This document shows, one piece after another, positions 1-5,709 of a DNA stretch of 5,784 nt (position 1 is its first letter; every line of letters begins with the position of its first letter). Under the pieces are notes generated by a model that was not told the DNA's origin, did not search any database, and worked only from the letters and a program-made list of their open reading frames with translations. Source of the stretch: Lysobacterales bacterium CG_4_10_14_3_um_filter_64_11 (GTDB lineage Bacteria > Pseudomonadota > Gammaproteobacteria > Xanthomonadales > Xanthomonadaceae). The stretch spans positions 1 to 5,784 of the forward strand of contig PFJA01000182.1 of assembly GCA_002782905.1 (NCBI GenBank), written 5' to 3'. The position numbers and the translations under genes were made by a program.

Positions 1-2949
1 CGGAATCATCGCCAGAACCGCAGTCATCGCGGTCAACACGATGGGCCGGAAGCGGCGCACAGTGGCATCGAGAATCGCCTGCCATTGGCTGCTGCCATCG
101 CGGATATCGCGTTCGATCTGATCGACCAGAATCACCGAATTGCGCATGATCATGCCCGACAGCGCGATGGTGCCAAGCATCGCGACAAAGCCGAACGGCA
201 CCCGAAACACGAGCAGAAACAGCACCACGCCGATCAACCCCAATGGCGCGGTCAACACCACCATCAGCACGCGCGGAAAACTCTTGAGCTGGATCATCAG
301 CAAGCTGAGCACCAACACCAACAGCAACGGCATGCCGGCGGAAACCGAACGCTGGCCACGCTCGGAATCCTCGACCGTACCGCCCACTTCCAGCCGATAG
401 CCGGGCGGCAATTTGGCGCGCAGCGCGTGCAGCGCCGGTTGCAATTGCGCCACCACCGTCGCAGGCACCTGATCGCCGTAAATGTCGCCACGCACGGTCA
501 CCGTCGGCAGGCGATCGCGATGCCAGATGATGCCTTCCTCAAAACCGTATTCGAGGGTCGCTATCTGCGCCAACGGCACCGCCTTGCCACCAGCCAGCGG
601 CACCGAAAGGCTGTCGAGCATGCCCAGCTCGGTGCGCTCCAATTGCGGCCCACGCAGCAGGATTTCGATCAGCTCGTTGTCTTCGCGGTACTGGCTGACG
701 TGCAGCCCCGACAGCGAACTTTGCAGAAATTGCGCCAATTGCGCCGAGTCGATGCCGATGGCGCGCGCGCGTTCCTGATCCAGGTGCAGGCGTACCACCT
801 TGCTCGGTTCGGCCCAATCCAGATTCACGTTGACCACGTGCGGATTCTTGCGCACCTGATCGGCCAGTTCGTGTGCGAAACGGCGAATGCTGTCGATGTG
901 CTCGCCGGACACGCGCAACTGGATCGGGTAGCCAACCGGCGGCCCATTCTCCAGCCGCGACACGCGCGCTTGCAGTTGCGGAAAGGTCACCGGCAGGGTT
1001 TCGATCAACCAACTGCGCACCACTTCGCGTGCCTTGATGTCATGCGCAAGCACCACAACCTGCGCAAAGCTGGCGGCTGGCAACTGCTGGTCCAACGGCA
1101 GGTAGAAACGCGGCGAGCCGGTGCCAACGTAAGCAACATAGTTGTCAATGTCATCGCGCGTGGCAAGCAGGGCTTCGAGCTTCTTCACCTCGACGTCGGT
1201 GGCCAGCAAAGACGAGCCTTCAGCCAGTTTGAGATCAACCATCAGCTCCAGCCGCGCCGATGCCGGGAAGAACTGCTGCGGTATGAAGCGAAACAGCACC
1301 AACGACAGCGCGAACGCCGCCACGGTGGCCGAGATCACCAGCCAGCGATGCTGCAGGCACCACGCAACCCAGCCACGGAAGCGACGGTAGAAGGCGGTGT
1401 TGTAGGGGTCGTGGCCGTTGCGGTGCAGCGGCGCGAATGGCTCGCCATCGGATGCGGCGGGTTTGTACGCCGGCAACAGCTTGTCGCCCAGATACGGCAC
1501 AAACACCACCGCAGCGATCCACGACAGCAGCAGCGCCAGCGTCACTACCTGAAAGATGGCGCGGGTGTATTCGCCGGTACCGGACTGCGCGGTGGCGATC
1601 GGCAGAAAACCAACCGCGGTCACCAGCGTGCCGGTCAGCATCGGGAAGGCGGTGGAGGTCCAGGTGAAACTGGCAGCGCGCAGCCGATCGAAACCTTGCT
1701 CGATTTTCACCGACATCATTTCCACCGCGATGATCGCATCATCAACCAGCAGCCCCAGCGCCACCACCAGCGCACCCAGCGAAATCTTGTGCAGGCCGAT
1801 GTCGAACAGGTACATGCCGGCAAACGTCATCGCCAGCACCAGCGGTATCGACACCCCGACCACCAGTCCGGTGCGCACGCCGAGCGAGAAGAAACTCACC
1901 AACAGCACGATCAGTACCGCCTCGGCCAGCACGCGCACGAACTCACCCACTGATTGCCGTACTGCCTGTGGCTGGTCGGAAACCTTGGTCAGCTCCATAC
2001 CGATCGGCAGCGTGTTTTGCACGCGGGCAAACGTGCCTTCCAGCGCCTTTCCCAGGCGCAGAATGTCGCCACCGCGCTTCATGGAAACCGCGATGCCGAT
2101 CGCGTCCTCGCCCTTGAAGCGCATGCGCGGCGCCGGCGGATCATTGAATCCGCGGCGGACATCGGCAACATCGCCGATCCGGAAGGTGCGGTCATCGACG
2201 CGGATCGGAAAATCGCGGATTTCGGCGACCGAGCGAAAACGTCCGGAAATGCGCAACGGAATGCGCTCGCTGGGGGTTTCGAAAAACCCGGCGGCAACCA
2301 TCGCGTTTTGCGTCTCCAACGCCTGCTGTACCTGATTGAGCGATACCCCCAGCGTGGCCAGCTTGACGTTGCTCAGTTCGATCCAGATTTTTTCGTCCTG
2401 CAAACCGACCAGATCCACCTTCGCCACATCTGGAACACGTTGCAGTTCGATCTGCAGGCGATCAGCGTAGTCCTTGAGCGTGGCGTAATCAAAGCCGCTG
2501 CCGGTGAGCGCGTAGATGTTGCCAAAGGTGTCGCCGAACTCGTCATTGAAAAACGGGCCGATGATGCCGGGCGGCAGTTGACTGCGAATATCGCCGGTTT
2601 TCTTGCGCACCTGATACCACAACTCGGGCAAATGCCTGGAGCGCAGCGCATCGCGCGCCATGAACGTGATCTGCGATTCGCCCGGCCGCGAATACGAGCG
2701 AATCCATTGATATTCGCCGGTCTCCATCAGCTTCTTTTCGATGCGGTCGCTGACTTGACGCGCCACTTCCTCGGCCGTCGCCCCCGGCCACTGGGTGCGA
2801 ATCACCATCGCCTTGAAGGTGAACGGCGGGTCCTCTGACTGGCCCAGACGGGTATAAGACACGATCCCGGCGATGCTCAGCAGCAGCATGGCGTACAGCA
2901 CCAGACCACGGTTGTGCAGTGCCCATTCGGACAGATTGAAACGGCTCAT
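1..2949 (-). CDS. smeP: RND multidrug efflux permease (SmeP-like), C-terminus cut by window edge
   Basis: Inner-membrane, proton-driven drug exporter of the HAE-1 RND family, the pump component of a tripartite efflux complex. Reading the minus strand from the ATG at 2949 gives 983 codons without a stop; the family is usually about 1015-1050 residues, so only a short C-terminal piece is missing. TM1 is near residues 15-33, followed by the EDPPF motif (39-43). The first periplasmic porter half spans about 34-335, TM2-TM6 follow, TM7 is near 536-556, the second periplasmic half is about 560-870, and TM8-TM11 run to the edge. The proton-relay Asp pair in TM4 is present (D403, D404 in LVDDAII; AcrB D407/D408). 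R966 and T973 match AcrB R971 and T978. R936 stands where AcrB has K940. The adaptor gene ends 9 bases upstream. Family assignment is very firm; the symbol rests on synteny with the Stenotrophomonas smeOP cluster. Confidence 0.95.
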   Translation of the reverse strand, partial: MSRFNLSEWALHNRGLVLYAMLLLSIAGIVSYTRLGQSEDPPFTFKAMVIRTQWPGATAEEVARQVSDRIEKKLMETGEYQWIRSYSRPGESQITFMARDALRSRHLPELWYQVRKKTGDIRSQLPPGIIGPFFNDEFGDTFGNIYALTGSGFDYATLKDYADRLQIELQRVPDVAKVDLVGLQDEKIWIELSNVKLATLGVSLNQVQQALETQNAMVAAGFFETPSERIPLRISGRFRSVAEIRDFPIRVDDRTFRIGDVADVRRGFNDPPAPRMRFKGEDAIGIAVSMKRGGDILRLGKALEGTFARVQNTLPIGMELTKVSDQPQAVRQSVGEFVRVLAEAVLIVLLVSFFSLGVRTGLVVGVSIPLVLAMTFAGMYLFDIGLHKISLGALVVALGLLVDDAIIAVEMMSVKIEQGFDRLRAASFTWTSTAFPMLTGTLVTAVGFLPIATAQSGTGEYTRAIFQVVTLALLLSWIAAVVFVPYLGDKLLPAYKPAASDGEPFAPLHRNGHDPYNTAFYRRFRGWVAWCLQHRWLVISATVAAFALSLVLFRFIPQQFFPASARLELMVDLKLAEGSSLLATDVEVKKLEALLATRDDIDNYVAYVGTGSPRFYLPLDQQLPAASFAQVVVLAHDIKAREVVRSWLIETLPVTFPQLQARVSRLENGPPVGYPIQLRVSGEHIDSIRRFAHELADQVRKNPHVVNVNLDWAEPSKVVRLHLDQERARAIGIDSAQLAQFLQSSLSGLHVSQYREDNELIEILLRGPQLERTELGMLDSLSVPLAGGKAVPLAQIATLEYGFEEGIIWHRDRLPTVTVRGDIYGDQVPATVVAQLQPALHALRAKLPPGYRLEVGGTVEDSERGQRSVSAGMPLLLVLVLSLLMIQLKSFPRVLMVVLTAPLGLIGVVLFLLVFRVPFGFVAMLGTIALSGMIMRNSVILVDQIERDIRDGSSQWQAILDATVRRFRPIVLTAMTAVLAMIP

Positions 2950-2956
2950 GGTGATG

Positions 2957-2960
2957 CCTC
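2957..2960 (-). promoter_or_regulatory. Ribosome binding site of the permease gene, overlapping the adaptor stop
   Basis: On the minus strand the junction reads TGAGGCATCACCATG. The adaptor stop TGA overlaps a GAGG Shine-Dalgarno core, and the permease ATG follows after 7 bases. Stop and start are in the same frame and only 9 bases apart, which points to one transcript and probable translational coupling. The site supports the ATG at 2949 as the start. Confidence 0.75.
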
Positions 2961-4065
2961 AGGAAGTCTTGACCAGCGCCACCGCACGGTTGTCGCGATC
3001 TACCGGCGCCACCCGCTGGCCTTCACGCAACAGATGCACGCCACCGGCCACCACCCACTCATCGCCGCGCAATCCGGAAATGATCGGCACCTGATCCTCC
3101 TGATAGGCACCCAAGACCAATGGCCGCCGTTGCAGCCGCGATGTTTCCGGGTCCACCACCCACGCGAACGCGGTGCCATCCTCGGCGCTCACCGCCGACA
3201 ACGGCAGCATCAGTTGGCGCGCGGCATCGCTGCCGGCGCTGTAGACGCGCGCGGTTTGCCCCAGTTCGGCCAAGGTGGTACCGGCATCGAGCGTAACCCG
3301 CGCGGCATAGGTGCGCGTTTGCGGATCTGCGGACGGCGACAGTTCGCGGATGCGACCCGGAAAGCGGCTGCCGGGCTGCGCCCACAGCGCCACCGTCACT
3401 TTCTGCCCAATCGTGAATTGCGCAACGCGCTGCTCGGGAATGTCGATGGCGATTTCGCGCTCACCATCCAGCGCCAGGGTGAACACGGCTTGCCCGGCAG
3501 CCACCACCTGCCCAGCCTCGGCGTGGCGCGCGACGATCACGCCGGTGGCGGGTGCAAACAGCTTGCTGTAACCGGCCTGGTTGCTGGCCACATCCCACTG
3601 CGCCTTGGCCTGTCGCTCGCGCGCTTGCGCCGCGCGCCACGCCGCGTCGCGGGTGTCGAATACCGAAACGCTGACCAGCTTGCGCTCGATCAATGCCGCC
3701 GCGCGTTCACGCTCAGCGCGGGCCAGTTCCAGATCGGCCTGCGCTGCACGCCATTGCGCTTGCGCTGCCTGTGCCTGCAAACGCACATCATCCGCGTCGA
3801 GTTCGGCCAGCAAGGTGCCAGCGGCAACATGACTACCGACATCCACCACGCGCGCGATGATTTTTCCGCCGATGCGAAAGCCCAGCGCCGGTTCGTGGCG
3901 AGCGCGCACCTCGCCGGCATAAGCCACCACCGCGCCAGCGCCGGTCTGCGCCTGCACCACCAGCACCGGGCGTACCTGCTCGACCTCTTGAGCGCCGCCA
4001 CCGCAGCCCGCCAGCAGCAGCAAAAATGCGACCCCGAACAGGCGTTGGATGATGGAGTTGGGCAT
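2959..4065 (-). CDS. smeO: RND efflux periplasmic adaptor (membrane fusion protein, SmeO-like), lipoprotein
   Basis: Periplasmic adaptor that joins the RND permease to an outer-membrane channel; 368 residues, normal for the family. The N-terminus is a lipoprotein signal (hydrophobic stretch 10-19, lipobox LAGC with the acylated cysteine at C21), so the mature protein should be membrane-anchored by lipid. The domain order is typical: first lipoyl half about 60-92 (GFRIGGKI, then GSHVAAGTLLAELD), an Ala/Gln/Arg-rich helical hairpin about 93-163, second lipoyl half about 165-200 (FAPATGVIVAR, then GQVVAAG), a beta-barrel about 203-275 (IPEQRVAQF, then TYAARVTLD) and a membrane-proximal domain about 280-360. 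It is the first gene of the leftward operon, starts after a good ribosome binding site, and is transcribed away from the tetR gene. Residue after C21 is Gly, not the Asp often linked to inner-membrane retention. The family is certain; the symbol is by synteny. Confidence 0.94.
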   Translation of the reverse strand: MPNSIIQRLFGVAFLLLLAGCGGGAQEVEQVRPVLVVQAQTGAGAVVAYAGEVRARHEPALGFRIGGKIIARVVDVGSHVAAGTLLAELDADDVRLQAQAAQAQWRAAQADLELARAERERAAALIERKLVSVSVFDTRDAAWRAAQARERQAKAQWDVASNQAGYSKLFAPATGVIVARHAEAGQVVAAGQAVFTLALDGEREIAIDIPEQRVAQFTIGQKVTVALWAQPGSRFPGRIRELSPSADPQTRTYAARVTLDAGTTLAELGQTARVYSAGSDAARQLMLPLSAVSAEDGTAFAWVVDPETSRLQRRPLVLGAYQEDQVPIISGLRGDEWVVAGGVHLLREGQRVAPVDRDNRAVALVKTS

Positions 4066-4071
4066 GGCCTG

Positions 4072-4076
4072 ACCTC
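4072..4076 (-). promoter_or_regulatory. Ribosome binding site of the adaptor gene
   Basis: The minus strand reads GAGGTCAGGCCATG. The GAGGT core lies 6 bases before the ATG at 4065. It fixes this start, which also places the lipoprotein signal peptide at the N-terminus. Confidence 0.7.
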
Positions 4077-4092
4077 GAACTGGCGCAACAGG

Positions 4093-4123
4093 TTAATATG
4101 TGTACTAGCTCGTATAGTATAAT
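4093..4123 (+). promoter_or_regulatory. Predicted promoter of the tetR gene
   Basis: A perfect TATAAT -10 box lies at 4118-4123 in an otherwise GC-rich neighbourhood. The best -35 match is TTAATA at 4093-4098 (4 of 6), with a long 19-base spacer. Transcription would begin near 4130, giving a leader of about 25 bases. The weak -35 and the absence of a clear Shine-Dalgarno before the ATG at 4156 suit a regulator made at a low level. The -10 overlaps both the leftward -10 and the candidate operator, so autoregulation is likely. Confidence 0.55.
4101..4121. promoter_or_regulatory. Candidate TetR-family operator
   Basis: An imperfect palindrome over both -10 boxes. TACTA (4103-4107) pairs with TAGTA (4115-4119) around a 7-base centre, and T4101 pairs with A4121. 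A second, shorter symmetry, TACTAGCTCGTA at 4103-4114 (5 of 6 pairs), lies inside it. Size and position fit operators of TetR-family repressors that control divergent efflux genes. Which of the two symmetries is used cannot be told from the sequence. Confidence 0.45.
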
Positions 4124-4143
4124 TTTCTGAACCCATCAGTCCA
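4116..4143 (-). promoter_or_regulatory. Predicted promoter of the adaptor-permease operon
   Basis: On the minus strand, TGGACT (4138-4143, 4 of 6 to TTGACA) and TATACT (4116-4121, 5 of 6 to TATAAT) are separated by 16 bases. Transcription would begin near 4109, leaving a leader of about 44 bases to the adaptor ATG. The -10 box shares four positions (4118-4121) with the rightward -10 box, so RNA polymerase could not occupy both promoters at once. Confidence 0.55.
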
Positions 4144-4155
4144 GTATGTTGCGCC

Positions 4156-4875
4156 ATGAGTGAAACCAAGCCACGCAAAGTCGGCTCCCGCGCCGCGCGC
4201 ACCACCGTGCCCGGCCCCGGCAGGCCCAAGGACCTGACCAAGCGCAAGGCGATCCTGGAGGCCGCCAAGCGCCTGTTTCCGCGCTACGGATACGACCGCA
4301 TTTCGATGGATGCAATCGCCGCCGAGGCTGGTGTCTCCAAACTCACGGTGTACAGCCATTTCAAGGACAAGGACGCGCTGTTTGCGGCGGCCGTGAAAGC
4401 CCGCTGCGAGGAGCAACTGCCGAGCCGGGCGTTCGCCATGCCGACCGCAGCGGTGCCGATTGCGACGGTACTCACCACCATCGCCGAGCGCTTTCATGCG
4501 CTGGCATGCAGCCCCGACGCCATGGAGATGTACCGCACGATGGCGGCGCGTGCGCCCGCCGGCGACAATCTGGCACAGATATTCTTTGATGCTGGCCCCA
4601 AACGCACCATCGATGCACTGGAGCAGTTGCTGCGCAAGGCGCACCGCGCTGGCAAGCTCAACGCCCCGGAGCCGCGCACCTCGGCCGAGCATTTCTTCAT
4701 TCTGGTCAAGGGACTGGCGCATATGCGTGCGCTGATTGGCTGCGCCGATCTGCCCAAAGACGAGGAGGCGGCGGCGCACATTGCCAGCGCGGTCGATCTG
4801 TTCATGCGTGCACACCTGCCGGTTGCAGCGCCAACCCCAGCACCGCGCAAACCCGCGCGCCAAAGGTCATCATGA
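4156..4875 (+). CDS. smeRo: TetR/AcrR-family transcriptional repressor of the efflux operon (SmeRo-like)
   Basis: A one-component DNA-binding regulator of 239 residues. The N-terminal TetR domain is clear: helix 1 about 31-44 (AILEAAKRLFPRYG), helix 2 with SMDAIAAEAGV (50-60), and the recognition helix region SKLTVYSHFKDKDALF (61-76), which holds the family signature. The C-terminal part, about 95-220, is helical and should bind the ligand and form the dimer; it is variable in the family, so the inducer cannot be named. About 28 residues rich in Lys, Arg and Pro precede helix 1, and a Pro/Ala/Arg tail ends the protein; both are probably flexible. Position and divergence from the adaptor gene indicate local repression of the pump and of itself. 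In the Stenotrophomonas cluster the equivalent protein is reported to repress both smeOP and pcm-tolC. The start lacks a good ribosome binding site, but no better in-frame start precedes the domain. Confidence 0.92.
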   Translation: MSETKPRKVGSRAARTTVPGPGRPKDLTKRKAILEAAKRLFPRYGYDRISMDAIAAEAGVSKLTVYSHFKDKDALFAAAVKARCEEQLPSRAFAMPTAAVPIATVLTTIAERFHALACSPDAMEMYRTMAARAPAGDNLAQIFFDAGPKRTIDALEQLLRKAHRAGKLNAPEPRTSAEHFFILVKGLAHMRALIGCADLPKDEEAAAHIASAVDLFMRAHLPVAAPTPAPRKPARQRSS

Positions 4876-5021
4876 CCACCGGCACTCGGCCTGCTCGGCG
4901 CTTGCGGCGATGCTGGGCCGTCGCATTTGGAGCGTGCGGCCTGCTGCGCGGTGTGGGCGGCGGTATCCGGGTTAAAATTGGCAACTTTTCACAGCAAGGA
5001 TCGAGACATCATGGTCATTGA
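4872..5021 (+). CDS. Possible small ORF overlapping the tetR stop (49 aa, doubtful)
   Basis: An ATG at 4872 overlaps the tetR stop codon as ATGA and follows AAAGG (4862-4866) at a 5-base distance, a better ribosome binding site than that of tetR itself. The frame runs 49 codons to TGA at 5019-5021, entering the methyltransferase gene by 11 bases. The predicted peptide begins MTTGTRPARR, is rich in Arg and Gly, and has a short hydrophobic patch around residues 14-25. I recognise no family. The arrangement looks like translational coupling, but the peptide composition is what GC-rich noncoding sequence gives. Most likely it is chance, or a coupling device for ribosomes rather than a functional protein. 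Confidence 0.2.
   Translation: MTTGTRPARRLRRCWAVAFGACGLLRGVGGGIRVKIGNFSQQGSRHHGH
4973..4978 (+). promoter_or_regulatory. Weak candidate -10 box upstream of the methyltransferase gene
   Basis: TAAAAT (5 of 6 to TATAAT) lies in the only AT-rich patch of the 135-base tetR-pcm gap. No convincing -35 sits at the expected distance. A promoter here would fit the report that pcm-tolC is a separate operon from the regulator in Stenotrophomonas. The motif GGTTAAAAT at 4970-4978 also resembles GGTTAATAT at 4091-4099 in the divergent region (8 of 9). Confidence 0.3.
4996..5000 (+). promoter_or_regulatory. Ribosome binding site of the methyltransferase gene
   Basis: AAGGA lies 10 bases before the ATG at 5011. 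It supports that start over the in-frame ATG at 4927, which has no Shine-Dalgarno and would add 28 residues unlike the family N-terminus. Confidence 0.55.
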
Positions 5022-5664
5022 TTTCGAGCAGGCTCGTTTCGCCATGGTCGAACAGCAGGTGCGCCCCTATGAGGTACTGGATCTGCGCGTACTCGAGGCC
5101 ATGTCCACGGTGAAGCGCGAGGATTTCGTGCCGGCGCGCCACCGCAAGCTCGCGTTTGCCGACATGGCACTGCCGCTGGAGCACGGTGAATCGATGATGA
5201 AACCGACGCTGGAAGGGCGCATGTTGCAGGCGCTGGATCTGGCGCCAGAGGACAGCGTGCTGGAGATCGGCACCGGCTCGGGCTTCATCACCGCCTGCCT
5301 TGGGCACTTGGCGCGCGCCGTGCTGAGCATCGATATTCACGCCGATTTCGTCGAACGCGCGCATTCACGCTTTGTCGGCGGCAACTACGCCAACATCAGC
5401 GTGCAGCACGCCGATGTCCGCACCTTCGAGCCGGGCCGGCAATTTGATGCCGTGTGCTTTACCGGCGCGGTGGTGGACCTGCCCGCACACGCCCTGACCT
5501 GGCTGCGGCCCGGTGGCCGTCTGTTTGCGGTGCGTGGCCTGGCACCGGCGCAGGAAGCGGTGCGCTGGCTGAATCAGGACGGCCGCGTGGAACCACTAAG
5601 CCTGTTTGAAACCGAACTGCCGTACCTTGCCGGCCTGTCGCCGGTCGCGCGTTTCGCCCTGTAG
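5011..5664 (+). CDS. pcm: Protein-L-isoaspartate O-methyltransferase family protein, altered active site
   Basis: A cytoplasmic SAM-dependent methyltransferase fold of 217 residues, close to the 208 of E. coli Pcm. Canonical members methylate L-isoaspartyl residues in damaged proteins to start their repair. Visible landmarks are VKREDFVP (34-41), the SAM-binding motif I VLEIGTGSGF (83-92), an acidic residue after strand 2 (D108 in LSIDIH), motif II FDAVCFTGAV (145-154) and LRPGGRLFAV (165-174). The substrate-site motif differs: where E. coli Pcm has GQTISQP, this protein has GESMMKP (59-65), so the conserved Ser is M63. Fold and SAM binding are secure, but isoaspartyl repair activity is doubtful. 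The gene lies 45 bases before the presumed tolC and is probably co-transcribed with it, as reported for pcm-tolC in Stenotrophomonas. The start at 5011 is chosen for its ribosome binding site and for the MVIDFEQAR opening that I recall from homologues. Confidence 0.88.
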   Translation: MVIDFEQARFAMVEQQVRPYEVLDLRVLEAMSTVKREDFVPARHRKLAFADMALPLEHGESMMKPTLEGRMLQALDLAPEDSVLEIGTGSGFITACLGHLARAVLSIDIHADFVERAHSRFVGGNYANISVQHADVRTFEPGRQFDAVCFTGAVVDLPAHALTWLRPGGRLFAVRGLAPAQEAVRWLNQDGRVEPLSLFETELPYLAGLSPVARFAL

Positions 5665-5666
5665 AC

Positions 5667-5699
5667 CGATCACGCATCGATCACTCATCGATTACTCCA
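5667..5699 (+). repeat. Three tandem 11-bp repeats in the pcm-tolC gap
   Basis: CGATCACGCAT (5667-5677), CGATCACTCAT (5678-5688) and CGATTACTCCA (5689-5699) follow each other without gaps. Units 1 and 2 differ at one position; unit 3 differs from unit 2 at three positions. They fill most of the 45-base gap and abut the tolC ribosome binding site. No terminator-like hairpin is visible here, which agrees with read-through from pcm. Confidence 0.7.
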
Positions 5700-5704
5700 A
5701 GGAA
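5699..5704 (+). promoter_or_regulatory. Strong ribosome binding site of the tolC-like gene
   Basis: AAGGAA with a 5-base spacer to the ATG at 5710. It is the clearest Shine-Dalgarno on the plus strand of this window and fixes the start of the truncated gene. Confidence 0.7.
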
Positions 5705-5709
5705 CCCTC

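Larger units (their letters stand above)
4081..4156. repeat. Perfect 10-bp inverted repeat flanking the divergent promoters
   Basis: TGGCGCAACA at 4081-4090 is the exact reverse complement of TGTTGCGCCA at 4147-4156, with 56 bases between the arms. The match does not extend in either direction. The right arm ends on the A of the tetR start codon; the left arm lies 16-25 bases before the adaptor start. As a result both divergent transcripts carry TGTTGCGCCA in their 5' leaders, in the same sense. The arms are probably not one RNA hairpin, because each predicted transcript starts between them. Function is unknown; possibilities are paired protein sites on DNA or a shared leader element. Confidence 0.75.

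Noticed and set aside
85..1953. 622-codon open frame on the plus strand, opposite the permease gene
   Set aside because: It is antisense to an RND coding frame with intact motifs. Its product is dominated by His, Gln and Arg, as expected from reading GC-rich codons backwards, and it has no recognisable domain or ribosome binding site.
1954..2838. 294-codon plus-strand frame opposite the N-terminal part of the permease
   Set aside because: Antisense shadow starting at a TTG. It only continues the previous frame after one stop and lacks any domain.
2914..4122. 402-codon plus-strand frame opposite the adaptor gene
   Set aside because: The minus-strand adaptor has a lipobox, lipoyl halves and a ribosome binding site; this frame has a shadow-like Arg/His/Gln composition and runs through the divergent promoter region.
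4105..4863. 252-codon minus-strand frame opposite tetR
   Set aside because: It is antisense to a clear TetR-family protein and would start inside that gene; no features of its own.
4876..4932. Lipobox-like stretch LGLLGACGDAGP in the frame directly after the tetR stop, recalling small LptM-type lipoproteins
   Set aside because: The frame has no start codon between the tetR TGA and the Cys, and no charged N-region. A frameshift would have to be assumed. Chance in GC-rich sequence is simpler.
4927..5010. N-terminal extension of the methyltransferase to the in-frame ATG at 4927
   Set aside because: No ribosome binding site there, the extra 28 residues (two adjacent Cys, low similarity to Pcm N-termini) look noncoding, and the candidate -10 box would lie inside the extension.
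5665..5709. Possible terminator between pcm and tolC
   Set aside because: No GC-rich stem followed by a T-run; the gap holds direct repeats and a ribosome binding site, so co-transcription is more likely.
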